DNA from: Aquificaceae bacterium
GTDB taxonomy: Bacteria > Aquificota > Aquificia > Aquificales > Aquificaceae
NCBI GenBank assembly: GCA_026982025.1
Contig: JALSHX010000026.1
Location: forward strand, 1-6,184
Direction of reading: 5' to 3'
Length of the DNA: 6,184 nucleotides
The first letter of the stretch is position 1. Each line of letters starts with the position of its first letter. The notes beneath the pieces were generated by a model. The model was not told where the DNA came from. It did no database searches and saw only the letters and a program-made list of their open reading frames with translations. The translations under genes were made by a program, and so were the position numbers. Below are positions 1-5,346 of the stretch, piece by piece.

Positions 1-1266
1 CAGAGGCTTGCATCGGGCTTGCCATCGGGCGTTAAAAGTAGAACGCTTGAGATTTGTGCTGAGCTAATCAACACGAAAAGGGAGGAAATAAAAAAGGCAA
101 ACTCCAAGGATATTGAGAATGCCCGTAGGATGGGTCTTGCGGGTTCCCTCGTTGACCGTCTATTACTCACGGACCGCCGTATTGACGGTATGATAAAGGT
201 TCTCAAAGATGTTGCTTCCCTCAAGGACCCGGTGGGTGAGATCATAAGCATGTGGAATCTTCCCAACGGTCTGAGGGTTGGGAGAATGAGGGTTCCCCTC
301 GGGGTCATCTTTATTGTCTACGAATCAAGGCCCAATGTGACTATAGAGGCCGGCGCACTGTGTGTAAAGTCATCTAACGCCGTTGTACTGAGGGGAGGCA
401 GGGAAGCTATTAATACTAACCTGGCTCTCGTGAGCGTTCTGAGAGAAGCCTGCAGAAGGGCGGGGTATCCGGAGGAGGCTGTCCAATTTGTGGATAGGCC
501 CGAGAGGGAAATTGTGTGGGAAATCTTAAAGAGGGAGGATCTCGTTGATGTGGCAATTCCGAGAGGGGGAGAGAGCTTGATAAGAGCGGTGGCGGAGCAT
601 GCCAGAGTCCCTGTTATAAAGCATTACAAGGGAGTTTGCAACATCTATGTGGATGAGGAGGCAGATCTGGAAAAGGCGTGGGACATAGTGTACAACGCAA
701 AGGTGCAGAGACCCTCTGTCTGCAACGCGGTGGAGAATCTAATCATTCACAGGAAAATACTTGAGGAATTTTTCCCGAGGATGGCACACTACCTTTCAAA
801 AGCGGGAGTTGAACTCAGATGCGATGAGGAGAGCCTCAGAGTTATAAGGGATAGGGGGATTAACGGGGTTAAGGCTGTTCCGGTCAGGGAGGAGGATTAT
901 TACGAGGAGTTTCTTGACCTCATTCTATCCGTTAAGACCGTTGAAAGCTTTGAGGAGGCTCTTGAGTTCATTGACAGGTACGGCTCGGGTCACTCTGATG
1001 CGATAATTACGGAAAACTACTCAAAAGCGATGAGGTTTTTAAAAGAGGTTGACTCTGCAGCGGTCTATGTTAATGCATCAACGAGGTTCACCGACGGAAA
1101 TGAATTCGGTCTGGGAGCGGAGATGGGTATTTCAACGGATAAGCTGCACGCGAGGGGTCCAATGGCACTTGAGGAGCTGACGGTTCCAAAGTTCGTGATA
1201 CTCGGGGAGGGCCAGATAAGGGACGGGTTCGGCGTTCCCGAAGACCTTAAAAAAGAGGACCTCTGA
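1..1266 (+). CDS. proA: Glutamate-5-semialdehyde dehydrogenase (gamma-glutamyl phosphate reductase), 5' end missing
   Basis: ProA reduces gamma-glutamyl phosphate with NADPH to glutamate-5-semialdehyde, the second step of proline synthesis, in the cytoplasm. The reading frame is open from base 1 and the residues before position 19 already fit the family, so the TTG at 19 is not the start. By comparison with known ProA proteins, roughly 14 N-terminal residues lie outside the window. The catalytic cysteine is in RPSVCN (codon 721-723). Other family blocks are VYESRPNVT (about 319-345), VVLRGGRE near 382-405, IPRGG near 556-570, and the long conserved block EVDSAAVYVNASTRFTDG (about 1045-1098) followed by GLGAE and LHARGP. 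A charged tail of about 20 residues extends past the usual end. No proB lies next to it here. The stop codon overlaps the rpoN start (TGATG), which suggests a shared transcript and coupled translation. The identification is secure from whole-length similarity. Confidence 0.96.
   Translation, partial: QRLASGLPSGVKSRTLEICAELINTKREEIKKANSKDIENARRMGLAGSLVDRLLLTDRRIDGMIKVLKDVASLKDPVGEIISMWNLPNGLRVGRMRVPLGVIFIVYESRPNVTIEAGALCVKSSNAVVLRGGREAINTNLALVSVLREACRRAGYPEEAVQFVDRPEREIVWEILKREDLVDVAIPRGGESLIRAVAEHARVPVIKHYKGVCNIYVDEEADLEKAWDIVYNAKVQRPSVCNAVENLIIHRKILEEFFPRMAHYLSKAGVELRCDEESLRVIRDRGINGVKAVPVREEDYYEEFLDLILSVKTVESFEEALEFIDRYGSGHSDAIITENYSKAMRFLKEVDSAAVYVNASTRFTDGNEFGLGAEMGISTDKLHARGPMALEELTVPKFVILGEGQIRDGFGVPEDLKKEDL
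1254..1264 (+). promoter_or_regulatory. Ribosome binding site of rpoN inside a short dyad
   Basis: The GAGG at 1255-1258 sits 7 bases before the ATG at 1266 and is a plausible Shine-Dalgarno sequence. It forms the left arm of a perfect palindrome, AGAGG-A-CCTCT, at the very end of proA. As RNA the arms could form only a 4-bp stem with a 3-base loop, so any masking of the site would be weak. A ribosome finishing proA would clear it, which fits coupled translation. The arrangement is visible; the regulatory role is inference. Confidence 0.5.
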
Positions 1267-2462
1267 TGCTAAGGACGGAAGTTCAGGTTAGATTAAAGCT
1301 GAATCTAAATCTGCTCCTTAAAAACAAGGTTGAAGTCCTGCTGTACCCTGCACAGGAGCTTGAACAAATTCTCAAGGAAGAAAAGGAGTCAAATCCTTTT
1401 ATTGAAGAAGTTTCGGTGTCTCAAAGGGCATATCAGATATTTGAGGAAAGAAGGCAACCCGAGGTAAGGCATGAGCCTTCCGAGATAGAAAAGGTTATCA
1501 GGAACATCAGGGCTGAACTTGACGGAATAGACCTTGAAATTGCCCTTGAACTCCTGTCATCCACCGACGAGAAGGGTTACTTTAGAGGCTCTGTGGAGAA
1601 AATTGCGGAAACTTTCTCCGTCGCTCCCGAGTATGTTGAGGACGTTAGGGAATTCATAATGGGAATAGATCCCGTCGGAGTTTGCTCAAGAGACTTTGTA
1701 GAATTTGCGTCCGTTCAGATAAAGGACCTTTATCCCGATGAAAAAGGTCTTTTAGAAGACCTTAAAAAACTCTTAAAAGGGCAGAAGGTTTCCCAAGATT
1801 CACTCCTCAAACTGAGACACCTCAGAATAAGCCCATTAGTAAGCGGGGAAAATGTTTATCGCGTTGCGAGGGTTGACGCGGTTATTGAGCTTGATGACGG
1901 CGAGCTTGTGGGGTACCTTTATGAGGACTTTATTGAAATTAAACCCAGCAGAGCTTACCTTGAGATGGTGAGGCGTGCAAAAGGTTCTGCCAGGGAGTAC
2001 TTGAAAGAACTCCAAGAACGCTACGAGAACTTCAAAAAGATCCTGAACATAAGGAGGGACAACCTCAGAAGGATACTTGATGAGATAATCAGGGCTCAGG
2101 AGCCATTCCTTAAGGGAGAGGGAAATCTCAGAACTCTTATGGTCAAGGATGTGGCGGGAAGGCTCGGAATCAGCGAGTCAACCGTCAGCAGGCTTATTAA
2201 CTCCAAGTATGTTAAGACGCCTCAGGGAACTTATCCCTTCAGATTTTTCTTTGTAAGGGAAACGGTGGGAGGTGTTTCTCAGGAACAGTTAATGAAAAAA
2301 ATAAGAGAGATAATAGATTCGGAAGACAGGAAAAAGCCTCTTTCGGACGATGAAATAGCGTCAGTGCTCAAAGGCGAGGGCTTCAGGGTTGCAAGGAGGA
2401 CCGTCGCAAAGTACAGGGAAATTCTGGGGATTCCATCCTCAAGGGAGAGAAGGCTCTCGTGA
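1266..2462 (+). CDS. rpoN: RNA polymerase sigma-54 factor RpoN, compact form
   Basis: Sigma-54 directs RNA polymerase to -24/-12 (GG/GC) promoters, which open only with an ATP-driven enhancer-binding activator. The N-terminal region I (residues 1-47) ends in the typical ESNPFIEE. It is Leu-rich but has only three Gln (7, 30, 34), unlike the Gln-rich region of proteobacterial relatives. A short acidic and charged linker follows (about 48-75). The core-binding domain spans about 80-270 and contains GYFRGSVEKIAETFSV and the GIDPVGVCSRDF block (133-144). A helix-turn-helix lies at about 293-314 (KDVAGRLGISESTVSRLINS). The RpoN box ARRTVAKYRE is intact at 376-385, followed by the usual IPSSRERR end. 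At 398 aa it is much shorter than the 477-aa E. coli protein but looks complete. The ATG overlaps the proA stop by one base, and the gene end overlaps pepQ by 4 bp. Placement beside proA rather than lptB/hpf is unlike proteobacteria. Confidence 0.97.
   Translation: MLRTEVQVRLKLNLNLLLKNKVEVLLYPAQELEQILKEEKESNPFIEEVSVSQRAYQIFEERRQPEVRHEPSEIEKVIRNIRAELDGIDLEIALELLSSTDEKGYFRGSVEKIAETFSVAPEYVEDVREFIMGIDPVGVCSRDFVEFASVQIKDLYPDEKGLLEDLKKLLKGQKVSQDSLLKLRHLRISPLVSGENVYRVARVDAVIELDDGELVGYLYEDFIEIKPSRAYLEMVRRAKGSAREYLKELQERYENFKKILNIRRDNLRRILDEIIRAQEPFLKGEGNLRTLMVKDVAGRLGISESTVSRLINSKYVKTPQGTYPFRFFFVRETVGGVSQEQLMKKIREIIDSEDRKKPLSDDEIASVLKGEGFRVARRTVAKYREILGIPSSRERRLS
2445..2458 (+). promoter_or_regulatory. 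Short stem-loop just before the pepQ-like start codon
   Basis: GAGAG (2445-2449) and CTCTC (2454-2458) can pair around an AAGG loop, ending one base before the GTG start at 2459. Ribosome binding could use GGGAG at 2443-2447 or the loop AAGG at 2450-2453. The stem lies within the last rpoN codons, so translation of rpoN would open it. A similar small dyad precedes rpoN. Purine-rich binding sites followed by pyrimidines can form such pairs by chance, so the role is only a suggestion. Confidence 0.35.
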
Positions 2463-3520
2463 AGCTAAAAGAGGCTCAGAACCTTATAAAGAAGGTCGGG
2501 ATTGACGGATTCCTCTTTTCGTCTCAGGCAAATGTCTTTTACCTGTCGGGTTTCAGATCAACCCACGCCTACATAATACTCACCCCCTCGTCAAAGGTGC
2601 TTCTTACAGACGGGAGGTATTACGAAAAAGCAAGGGCCCAGCTAAAGGACTGGGAGGTCGTGCTCATTAAAGGGAGGGCACTCAGAACAATCAAGAATTA
2701 CATAAGGGAGATGGGAATAAAAGAGGTCGGATTTGAATCTGACAGGGTTAGCTACGATTTTAGAAGAAAGCTTAAAAGCAGATATATTAAATGGGTTCCA
2801 TTTTCAAATTTTCTGCAAGACATCAGGGCTGTTAAGACCCGCCTGGAAATTGACATAATGAGGGAGGGTGTAAAGAAAAGCGATTCAATATTCAGAAGCT
2901 TGCTTGAGTTTATAAGACCCGGATTGAGGGAGATTGATGTTAGGGCTTATATAGTTGAAAAGATCTTTGAAGCGGGTTCAACCGGGGAGAGCTTTCCTGC
3001 AATAATTGCGAGCGGTGAGGGTTCGGCAATTCCTCACTGGGAGACTTCAACCCGCCCCATTAAGGAGGGACCTCTGCTAATAGATATGGGCCTTATGTGG
3101 AACGGTTACTGCACCGATTTTACAAGAACCCTATACATCGGCACACCTGATAGGGACTTTGAAAAGATTTACACCACGGTCAGGGATGCCCACCTCTTTG
3201 CCCTTGAGCGGGTCAGGGAAGGTAATAAACTCGGAGATGTTGACAGAGCTGCGAGGGAACACATTAAGAGCAAGAGGCTCGGCAAGTACTTTAACCATTC
3301 AACGGGACACGGCATAGGAGTTGAGATTCACGAGTTTCCGAGAGTATATTATAAGGGAGAGGACAGTAAGGTGGAAATCAGGGAGGGTATGGTTTTCACC
3401 GTTGAGCCGGGGATATACATTCCCGGAAAATTCGGAGTGAGGCTTGAGAACATAGTTGTTGTGAGAAACGGAGTGGGTGAACCCCTCTCCGATGTCGGTA
3501 TTGAAATGATCAAACTGTAG
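2459..3520 (+). CDS. pepQ: M24-family Xaa-Pro peptidase (prolidase / aminopeptidase P type)
   Basis: A cytoplasmic metallopeptidase that should cleave the Xaa-Pro bond of dipeptides or of peptide N-termini. Residues 1-125 form the creatinase-like N-terminal domain (VFYLSGF near 26-32, LLTDGRYYEKA near 48-58). Residues about 130-350 form the pita-bread catalytic domain. All five metal ligands are visible: D209 in LLIDMG, D220 in CTDFTRT, H284 in STGHGIG, E316 in TVEPGIY and E330 in RLENIV. The helper histidines H193 (PHW) and H291 (IHEFP) are also present. The 353-aa length fits the bacterial PepQ/YpdF group; E. coli PepP is longer. The GTG start sits in a GTGA overlap with the rpoN stop and the N-terminus aligns directly with relatives, so it is preferred. 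Sequence alone does not separate prolidase from aminopeptidase P, so the symbol is a best guess. Proline release fits the nearby proA. Confidence 0.9.
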   Translation: MKLKEAQNLIKKVGIDGFLFSSQANVFYLSGFRSTHAYIILTPSSKVLLTDGRYYEKARAQLKDWEVVLIKGRALRTIKNYIREMGIKEVGFESDRVSYDFRRKLKSRYIKWVPFSNFLQDIRAVKTRLEIDIMREGVKKSDSIFRSLLEFIRPGLREIDVRAYIVEKIFEAGSTGESFPAIIASGEGSAIPHWETSTRPIKEGPLLIDMGLMWNGYCTDFTRTLYIGTPDRDFEKIYTTVRDAHLFALERVREGNKLGDVDRAAREHIKSKRLGKYFNHSTGHGIGVEIHEFPRVYYKGEDSKVEIREGMVFTVEPGIYIPGKFGVRLENIVVVRNGVGEPLSDVGIEMIKL

Positions 3521-3524
3521 GGGG
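3519..3524 (+). promoter_or_regulatory. Shine-Dalgarno sequence of the small zinc-ribbon gene
   Basis: AGGGGG overlaps the pepQ-like stop codon and lies 7 bases before the ATG at 3532. This is good spacing and supports that start. It is one of the main reasons for believing that the 56-codon frame is a real gene. Confidence 0.6.
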
Positions 3525-3531
3525 TTGAAGT

Positions 3532-3702
3532 ATGGAAATATGTCCCGAATGCTTCCTGCCCCTTGAGATTGTTGAATGTTGCGGGGGCGGTCTGTGGTGG
3601 TGTGTTTATTGTAACGAATTTTACTACTATGGGGAGGTCATGACCCAAGGGGATTCTCTTCCTTGGGAAGACGGGTCAGAAGACTCCGAACTACCTCTAT
3701 GA
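3532..3702 (+). CDS. Small Cys-rich protein, probable zinc ribbon (56 aa)
   Basis: This short frame begins 11 bases after the pepQ-like stop, on the same strand, behind a good Shine-Dalgarno sequence. The protein starts MEICPEC and has CxxC pairs at Cys4/Cys7 and Cys24/Cys27, 16 residues apart, as in a four-cysteine zinc ribbon. Two more cysteines (16-17) precede a glycine run. The second knuckle is WWCVYCNEFYYYG, followed by an acidic tail (residues 41-56) with no cysteines. That tail is read from DNA that is antisense to the last codons of gpsA; the overlap is 65 bp (3638-3702). It would be a small cytoplasmic metal-binding protein co-transcribed with proA-rpoN-pepQ. I do not recognise a named family and assign no function. 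Paired cysteines, ribosome site and operon position argue against chance, but no homologue was checked. Confidence 0.65.
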   Translation: MEICPECFLPLEIVECCGGGLWWCVYCNEFYYYGEVMTQGDSLPWEDGSEDSELPL

Positions 3703-4624
3703 GGTTGTGCCCTTCCACCACCACCCTGTAAACCGCATCTGTAATTGGAGCGTCAATACCGAGCTTTTTGCATAGTTCGCGGAGGGGTCTTACTGTTTTT
3801 TCTCCCTCAACGGTTTGACCTATCTTCATAAGAGCCTCACCGGGACTCAATCCCTTCCCAATGAGGATTCCGAAGGTCCGGTTGCGCGATAGATCGGAGG
3901 TTGCGGTGAGAACAAGGTCTCCGAGGCCTGACAGGCCGTAAAAGGTTTCTCCTTTTGCCCCGAGTCGTACACCTATTCTCACCATTTCCGCGAGCCCCCG
4001 GGTAATTAAACCCGCTCTTGCGTTGTGCCCATAGCCCATTCCATCGGAAATACCGCAGGCTATTGCAATAACATTTTTCAATGCTCCTCCCAGCTCAACG
4101 CCGGTGATGTCTTCGCTCAGGTAAATGCGAAAATTTTCGGAGTTAATTTCCCTTTGAAGCTCCTCAGCCACTTCTTTGTCTCCACAGTATGCAAGGACGA
4201 GAGCGGTGGGAAACCCCTTTACCACCTCCGCCGCAAAGGATGGTCCGCTAAGTGCAAGAATTTCAACTGACGGATTGAGTTCCCTTATTACCTCCGACAC
4301 CCTCTTAAATGTCGTGATTTCAAGGCCCTTTGAGGCATTGATAACAATGTGGTGCTTGAGCGAGAGGGATGAAAATACCTCCCTCACCTTCTGGACGGGG
4401 AGGGCGCAGACAAGTACGGGAAATTGTGAGGATTCATTCACCCTGGTACTTGCTTTAACGGTTGGTGGAATGACAGCATCCTGAAAGTAAGGGTTTTTGC
4501 CCTCATTTATAAGCCTTACAGCCCCTTCGTTAATGTCAAAGACCACAACTCTGTGGCCAATTCTTCCCAGATGCGATGCTATAGCCGTTCCCCACCGTCC
4601 TCCCCCTAAGATGGCAAAGTCCAT
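3638..4624 (-). CDS. gpsA: Glycerol-3-phosphate dehydrogenase [NAD(P)+]
   Basis: GpsA reduces dihydroxyacetone phosphate to sn-glycerol-3-phosphate, the backbone of bacterial phospholipids, in the cytoplasm. The N-terminal Rossmann fold opens with ILGGGRWGTAIA (residues 5-16). Arg10 takes the place usually held by Ser or Ala in the GxGxxG turn. The family signatures follow: NASKGLE (96-102, Lys99), LSGPSFAAEV (125-134), GVELGGALKNVIAIACG (175-191, catalytic Lys183), NARAGLITRGLAEM (201-214), GLSGLGDLVLTATSDLSRNRTFG (230-252) and TVEGEKT (271-277). At 328 aa it is near the usual 330-345. The ATG at 4624-4622 directly precedes the Rossmann strand, so the start is well placed, but no Shine-Dalgarno precedes it. 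It stands alone on the minus strand, convergent with the small zinc-ribbon gene and divergent from the tonB-like gene. Confidence 0.97.
   Translation of the reverse strand: MDFAILGGGRWGTAIASHLGRIGHRVVVFDINEGAVRLINEGKNPYFQDAVIPPTVKASTRVNESSQFPVLVCALPVQKVREVFSSLSLKHHIVINASKGLEITTFKRVSEVIRELNPSVEILALSGPSFAAEVVKGFPTALVLAYCGDKEVAEELQREINSENFRIYLSEDITGVELGGALKNVIAIACGISDGMGYGHNARAGLITRGLAEMVRIGVRLGAKGETFYGLSGLGDLVLTATSDLSRNRTFGILIGKGLSPGEALMKIGQTVEGEKTVRPLRELCKKLGIDAPITDAVYRVVVEGHNLIEVVRSLLTRLPKEENPLGS
3644..3667. repeat. Inverted repeat in the gpsA / zinc-ribbon convergent overlap
   Basis: CCCAAGG (3644-3650) and CCTTGGG (3661-3667) are a perfect 7-bp inverted repeat around a 10-base loop. Two G-U pairs could extend the stem in plus-strand RNA. 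An outer pair, TGACCC (3641-3646) and GGGTCA (3673-3678), offers an alternative fold. It lies where the two convergent genes end, where a two-way terminator might sit. Neither strand shows a T-run after the stem, so a classic intrinsic terminator is not supported. Confidence 0.4.
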
Positions 4625-4632
4625 AGAGTAGG

Positions 4633-4638
4633 ATTATA
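4633..4638 (-). promoter_or_regulatory. Predicted -10 box of gpsA
   Basis: Read on the minus strand this is a perfect TATAAT, 8 bases before the gpsA ATG. Transcription would then begin within a base or two of the start codon, giving a leaderless or nearly leaderless mRNA. That agrees with the lack of a Shine-Dalgarno sequence. The best -35 match (TTCTCA) is only 4 of 6 and has a short 15-base spacer, so the promoter is likely but not certain. Confidence 0.5.
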
Positions 4639-4640
4639 CT
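4635..4640 (+). promoter_or_regulatory. Predicted -10 box of the tonB-like gene
   Basis: TATACT ends 9 bases before the ATG at 4650 and shares four bases with the opposing gpsA -10 box. A start site about 7 bases downstream would leave almost no leader, matching the missing ribosome binding site. At 17-base spacing the -35 position holds TGGCAA, only 3 of 6 to TTGACA, and lies inside gpsA. An activator or a weak promoter is possible. Confidence 0.42.
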
Positions 4641-4641
4641 A

Positions 4642-4659
4642 TTCTCAAGATGTTGAGAA
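4642..4659. promoter_or_regulatory. Perfect 7-4-7 dyad over the tonB-like start codon (possible operator)
   Basis: TTCTCAA (4642-4648) is followed by GATG and then TTGAGAA (4653-4659), a perfect inverted repeat whose centre contains the ATG at 4650. It begins one base after the plus-strand -10 box and covers the spacer region upstream of the minus-strand -10 box. A protein bound here would block both promoters. If the mRNA is leaderless the left arm would be mostly absent from RNA, so a DNA site is more likely than an RNA hairpin. No regulator is known from the sequence. Confidence 0.45.
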
Positions 4660-5342
4660 CCGCAGTTGAGGAGGCACTGTACTGGGGAATTTCAATCTTT
4701 GTTAATCTAATCCTTTTTACCCTCCTTGCGACCGTTTTTATAATAAAAGTCAAGGAAACGCCCGACTTTTATCCCCTCCGGGTTGAACTAAAAACCATTG
4801 AGGTCAAGAAACCTAAGAGAACGAAGTCCGTGACCGAGGCAAGAGCCGTTTCCAAGAGGACCGTAGCAAAAAAGACCAGACCCGTTCCGGGAAAGACGAA
4901 GCTGGGAGCGGGAGTATCCAAACCCCTTGAGAAGGGGGATGTGGCGGTTCCTGAGGAGGAGGATATATCACTTCTGGCGGAGCTTGAGAAAAAGATTTCG
5001 GCAAAACTTGAAAGGGAGAGGAAGGAGGCTGTTAGGAAAGAAGTCGGAAGCCTATCCGCCGTTGTGACGGGAAAGGAGGTTAAAATCAGGGGCGGAACAA
5101 GACACATAGTTTACACTCCCCCTCCCCCCGAACTCATCACCCGTGAGTTTCCGAGCGCAGTGAAGATCCGTATCTGGGTTGATCCTGACGGTACAATCGT
5201 AAGGGCTGTTCTACTTCAGAGGAGTGGAAGTGCTAATATAGATAGTACTCTCCTTTCTTATGTGAGAGCAATCAAGTTTGAAAGGGTTGAAACTGGGGAG
5301 GTTCAGGTGGGAGAAATAACCTTTAGCTTTCAGGGAGGTTAA
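4650..5342 (+). CDS. TonB-like energy transducer, inner-membrane anchored
   Basis: The layout is that of a TonB-family protein. There is a short cytoplasmic N-terminus and one membrane helix at about residues 11-33 ([21 protein letters not shown]). A basic Lys/Pro-containing linker follows (about 50-95), then a charged, probably helical stretch (about 105-134), and a C-terminal TonB domain (about 155-228). The C-terminal domain shows the typical [19 protein letters not shown] followed by the helix before AIKF. Such proteins carry energy from ExbB/ExbD across the periplasm to outer-membrane receptors. The helix has Ser15 and Asn19 where E. coli TonB has the SxxxH pair (Ser16, His20). No exbB, exbD or receptor gene is in the window, so a TolA-like or envelope role is also possible. 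At 230 aa it is close to typical TonB. No ribosome site precedes the ATG, which lies in a dyad. The gene ends 4 bases before the aldolase gene. Confidence 0.8.
   Translation: MLRTAVEEALYWGISIFVNLILFTLLATVFIIKVKETPDFYPLRVELKTIEVKKPKRTKSVTEARAVSKRTVAKKTRPVPGKTKLGAGVSKPLEKGDVAVPEEEDISLLAELEKKISAKLERERKEAVRKEVGSLSAVVTGKEVKIRGGTRHIVYTPPPPELITREFPSAVKIRIWVDPDGTIVRAVLLQRSGSANIDSTLLSYVRAIKFERVETGEVQVGEITFSFQGG
5332..5339 (+). promoter_or_regulatory. Shine-Dalgarno sequence of the AroA'-type aldolase gene
   Basis: AGGGAGGT lies in the last codons of the tonB-like gene, 7 bases before the ATG at 5347. It fixes that start and suggests both genes share one transcript. It contrasts with the tonB-like gene itself, which has no such site. 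Confidence 0.7.
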
Positions 5343-5346
5343 AGAG

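Noticed and set aside
19..21. TTG as the start codon of proA
   Set aside because: The frame is open back to base 1 and the residues before it match the family; the true start lies upstream of the window.
1163..1178. GG-N10-GC sigma-54-like promoter (TGGCAC, then GAGCT) about 100 bases before rpoN, suggesting autoregulation
   Set aside because: It encodes the conserved RGPMALEEL segment of ProA, and the -12 half matches poorly (GAGCT instead of TTGCT). Codon constraint explains it.
3349..3648. Minus-strand open frame of 99 codons across the end of pepQ
   Set aside because: It is antisense to conserved peptidase motifs, has low-complexity Thr/Pro/Ser composition and no ribosome site; a shadow of the real gene.
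4176..4484. Plus-strand open frame inside gpsA
   Set aside because: It is antisense to the conserved core of gpsA, has no recognisable domain and no ribosome site.
4769..5107. Minus-strand open frame opposite the tonB-like linker
   Set aside because: The Ser/Phe/Pro-rich product mirrors the Lys/Glu-rich linker on the other strand; a composition artefact.
4650..5342. TolA or a purely structural envelope protein instead of TonB
   Set aside because: Not fully excluded, but the [19 protein letters not shown] segment and the order helix-linker-domain fit TonB best, and TolA normally has a much longer helical middle.
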